From Bacteroidota bacterium (lineage in GTDB: Bacteria > Bacteroidota > Bacteroidia > UBA4408): DNA of 64,000 nucleotides. A program made the translations under genes and the position numbers. The notes beneath the pieces were generated by a model. The model was not told where the DNA came from. It saw only the letters and a program-made list of their open reading frames with translations, and searched no databases. Below, in pieces: positions 61,457-64,000 of this stretch. The stretch covers positions 682,001 through 746,000 of the forward strand of contig JADKHO010000004.1 in NCBI GenBank assembly GCA_016721765.1, in the 5' to 3' direction. Numbering within the stretch: the stretch's first letter is position 1; every line of letters starts with the position of its first letter.

Positions 61457-62821
61457 TTAAAATGATTTGCTAAGTCCCATTACCCAGCGAAATTTTACGT
61501 ACTCGGGTTGTTCATTTGGAGGACTACTTAGGAAGAAGGGCATGTCAAATCGAATAGTAAGTGGTGTAGGCTTTTCAAGAATTCCCCATTTCTTTATGGT
61601 TAAAGTTGCGCCCAAACCGGCATCTGTCCGCACATTGGCAAAAGCTTCCTTACCGCCATCGCTCAGATAATCCAAACTTCCTGCATCTGCAAAGAGGTAA
61701 ACATCCATTGCCAGGTAATTCTTAATTTTAGCGTAAGGCGTTCGGAAGCGTCGAACAAAGCTCATTTCAACATTCAAGGCTGCACCTGATTTGCCTTTAT
61801 AAATTTTATGCTGATTCAAATTCTGATTGGTAAATTCTACAGGAGTATAACCGGCATAGCCACGCAAATTCAAGCCCCCAGCTTGTTGAAAATGATTGAG
61901 TGTAGAACTATATCCCAGCCAATCTTGTGGGACAAAAGCACCTGAACGCAAATATTTGCTTTCCATTAATTCCTCCGGATTGGCGCCTGCTAAATACAAA
62001 GCCGATTCGTCGGGTATAGATTTACCAACTGTATATTGAACAAAAAAACGGGTTCGAAAATCAATAGTATTGAAATAGGTTTTGTTAAGCACAGTAAGGC
62101 TAACACTTGAGTAGGCATAGGATTTTGTAAATGCAGCATTTCTGATATTCAAATTTATTTTACCGTTTCCTTTGGGGTAATAATAGGAATGATCGACTCC
62201 CAGATTAAAGCTATTATTATGTTTGGAAACATGCCATTCATTCGGATAAAGCAAATAATTTAAATCACTGCTATCTGCACGATACAAAGTCTTGAAATAA
62301 AGGTAGAAACGGGTGCGCTCTGAGGTTTTGAACTTTTCGAACCCCAGCTTAAAACTCTGCAAACCATCAAGGTATTTTGCGGATGCTAACAAATTTATTT
62401 TTTTGCCCACACTACGCAGCGCGGTTTTGTAGTTCACTCGAAAAGAAAAAAGATTGAAATCGTTTTGAAAATTAGAAAATTGCTTTTGGCCAAGGCCCGT
62501 ATTAAACCAAAGGGTGGCATCAAAAATATGACGTTGTTTCAGGTAATTCCCATTCAAATGCATCCCGCCTTTTATGCCATCATAACTGTTGTACCAAATT
62601 TCGGGTCGCCAAAACAATTCGTATTTTTCCCATAAGGGATCATTCTCAATTTGATGGTCGAAACGTAACACAATGGGGCATTTTTTTGAATTATTTAAAA
62701 GATTAAAATCAGCTAAACGATGGCTTGGATCTATTTGGACATTTTTAATGCCTTCAGGTATAGTAACTTTAGCTGTATAGTCGGGATTCAATTTAGATCC
62801 CCAACCGAACCATTTAGGCAA
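61457..62821 (-). CDS. M1 peptidase gene, 3' part encoding the linker and outer-membrane barrel (after a frameshift)
   Basis: About 454 residues from a TTG that is probably not a real start. The first 60 residues (FGWGSKLNPDYTAKVTIPEG) continue the peptidase in another frame, and the rest is rich in alternating aromatic and polar strands (FDATLWFNTGLGQKQF, RFRTPYAKIKNYLAMDVYLFADAG), ending in KFRWVMGLSKSF, whose final Phe is the classic signal for outer-membrane insertion. Together with 62824-64000 it forms one protein: adding one T to the run 62836-62841 makes the frame read through the stop. The barrel would hold the peptidase at the outer membrane. Confidence 0.75.
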   Translation of the reverse strand: MPKWFGWGSKLNPDYTAKVTIPEGIKNVQIDPSHRLADFNLLNNSKKCPIVLRFDHQIENDPLWEKYELFWRPEIWYNSYDGIKGGMHLNGNYLKQRHIFDATLWFNTGLGQKQFSNFQNDFNLFSFRVNYKTALRSVGKKINLLASAKYLDGLQSFKLGFEKFKTSERTRFYLYFKTLYRADSSDLNYLLYPNEWHVSKHNNSFNLGVDHSYYYPKGNGKINLNIRNAAFTKSYAYSSVSLTVLNKTYFNTIDFRTRFFVQYTVGKSIPDESALYLAGANPEELMESKYLRSGAFVPQDWLGYSSTLNHFQQAGGLNLRGYAGYTPVEFTNQNLNQHKIYKGKSGAALNVEMSFVRRFRTPYAKIKNYLAMDVYLFADAGSLDYLSDGGKEAFANVRTDAGLGATLTIKKWGILEKPTPLTIRFDMPFFLSSPPNEQPEYVKFRWVMGLSKSF

Positions 62822-62823
62822 AA

Positions 62824-64000
62824 TTATAGCATCGGTTTTTTCTGAAACCAGGTATTGGGAACATGATAATCATAAATGGTATTTTTCTTTGATATTATCC
62901 TAAAGTCAATTGGCATTTGTGCAGCTTCCCTTCGCGTAAACCGGATGCAGTACTCTCCCTTATTCTCTGTTTTTTTTACGGAAGTTACTGCATAATCAAT
63001 GGTCTTGGTAGTTTCGAGCCATTCGTCAAAAAACCAATTTAAATCTACTTTAGTAAATTCAATTATTGAATTTCTAAAATCTTCAAAATAAGGATGTGCA
63101 ATTTGCCATTGATTTACGTAGTGTTGCATGGCTTTTAAAAACAAACTATCGCCCAACACATATTGCAAATTATACAACATGGCAGCGGTTTTATAATACA
63201 CCTCCTTATAACCACCCCCTTGTCCAAGCGCACCGTTAAAATCATCGGAATGGGTATTTAATTGTTGGGTTTCATTTTTAAGTGCATCCTTAACATACGA
63301 TTTGTAGACCCGCTCATAACGGGCTTCAGTTGGGCGCGTATATTTTTTTTCATATTTTGATTTAGGAGGGAATTCTACCAAATATTTACCGTCAATTTTT
63401 TCGAGTGCCCATGCTGTCAAAAACTGTGTAAATCCCTCGTCCAAAGCGGGACGGTAGGTTTCGTTGTTACCCACCATGGCAAAAAACCAATTGTGACCAA
63501 TTTCATGTGCGAGCAATTGCCGGTAGCTAGGATCATAGCCGCCATCCAGCGTAAGCATGGGGTATTCCATTCCATCTTCTGCATCGGCAACAACCAATTT
63601 AGGATAGGCAAACATTCCAAAATCGGTTGAGTTAACTTGAATAATTTTAGCAGCATACTCCGCTGCATTTTGCCATAAAGCTGCGTGTGGTTCCTGCACC
63701 AATGCAATTACATGAACACCGTTCCACATTTTTTCGCCTATGCGATAATTAGGGCTTGCTGTAAATGCAAAATCATGCACATTCATTGCATTATACTTCC
63801 AAATTTTTCGCTGGGAGGCTTGATATGGAATAACTACTGAAGGTTTGCTATTCCATGGCTTATGTGCAAAATTTTTAATATCGAGTTTTTGTCGAAGTGA
63901 ATCCGGCATAACTTCGTCACTGTTTTGCAACATACCGGTGGCTTCTACAATGTAATTTGATGCAAAATTTAAGCTTACGTCAAAGGCTCCAAAATCACCG
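62824..64000 (-). CDS. M1 family metallopeptidase, catalytic part (5' end outside the window; frameshifted at its 3' end)
   Basis: The frame is open to the end of the window (FGAFDVSLNFASNYIVEATG precedes the ATG at 63933), so the N-terminal part is missing. The zinc site is HEIGH (63493-63507) with the third ligand in LDEGFTQF; the exopeptidase motif is DGMEYP, a variant of GAMEN often seen in Bacteroidota. The expected reaction is removal of N-terminal amino acids. The frame ends after WFQKKP at 62824 because of a one-base deletion in a homopolymer; the downstream frame 61457-62821 continues the protein as an outer-membrane barrel. Confidence 0.83.
   Translation of the reverse strand, partial: GDFGAFDVSLNFASNYIVEATGMLQNSDEVMPDSLRQKLDIKNFAHKPWNSKPSVVIPYQASQRKIWKYNAMNVHDFAFTASPNYRIGEKMWNGVHVIALVQEPHAALWQNAAEYAAKIIQVNSTDFGMFAYPKLVVADAEDGMEYPMLTLDGGYDPSYRQLLAHEIGHNWFFAMVGNNETYRPALDEGFTQFLTAWALEKIDGKYLVEFPPKSKYEKKYTRPTEARYERVYKSYVKDALKNETQQLNTHSDDFNGALGQGGGYKEVYYKTAAMLYNLQYVLGDSLFLKAMQHYVNQWQIAHPYFEDFRNSIIEFTKVDLNWFFDEWLETTKTIDYAVTSVKKTENKGEYCIRFTRREAAQMPIDFRIISKKNTIYDYHVPNTWFQKKPML

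Noticed and set aside
1..64000. tRNA genes, riboswitches, insertion sequences, prophage
   Set aside because: I looked through the gaps between genes and found no cloverleaf, aptamer-like leader, transposase or phage gene that I could support by eye.

Overview
The window is a 64 kb stretch of an A+T-rich chromosome from a member of the Bacteroidota, probably a free-living or gliding-type lineage. The evidence is several very large exported proteins with type IX secretion (T9SS) C-terminal sorting domains of both the type A and the CHU_C/type B kind, many lipoproteins, TlpA-like thioredoxins with DUF4369-type N-termini, a GldI-like FKBP, promoters with the Bacteroidota -7 element TAnnTTTG, and little sign of Shine-Dalgarno sequences. 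I see no tRNA, rRNA, CRISPR array, insertion sequence or prophage. Both ends cut through genes: the tail of mutL on the left and an M1 peptidase on the right.

Layout. 1-8.4 kb: mutL tail, two consecutive rhomboid proteases, a C-free octamer repeat tract, a membrane-anchored endonuclease/exonuclease/phosphatase protein, an oligopeptide-type binding lipoprotein and a thioredoxin-like protein. 7-13.6 kb: a minus-strand group of six genes (ABC ATPase, ABC permease, carrier protein, stand-alone condensation-like acyltransferase, FAD oxidoreductase, AMP-forming ligase) that looks like a natural-product pathway built from separate single-domain proteins plus an exporter. 13.6-16.8 kb: an ECF42-type sigma factor with a YCII (DGPF-type) protein, a VOC protein and a SnoaL-like protein. 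16.9-24.8 kb: a KAS III enzyme divergent from a carotenoid ketolase (CrtW) that is paired with a halogenase-like flavoprotein, then a carotenoid desaturase, an MFS transporter and a histidine ammonia-lyase-type enzyme. 24.8-28 kb: four FKBP prolyl isomerases in a row (seven FKBP-like domains), the first overlapping the ammonia-lyase gene.

28-41 kb: a lipoprotein, a CDF metal transporter, two giant T9SS cargo proteins and two SpoIIE/PP2C phosphatases with different sensory halves. 41-49 kb: a minus-strand set consisting of a double D-Ala-D-Ala ligase, a PASTA protein, a T9SS cargo protein and RluD. 49-56 kb: an ELWxxDGT-repeat protein whose gene is broken by a one-base deletion inside nearly identical 294-bp repeats, a 14-repeat FG-GAP protein and a WD40 protein. 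56-64 kb: a TerB/FHA-like/ABCG fusion transporter, two small envelope proteins and an M1 peptidase fused to an outer-membrane barrel, also broken by a one-base deletion in a homopolymer.

The most interesting parts are the split NRPS-like cluster, the ketolase/halogenase-like operon, the double ligase whose halves are each degenerate at a different active-site motif, and the two homopolymer frameshifts. All functional statements rest on motifs read by eye; no database search was possible.
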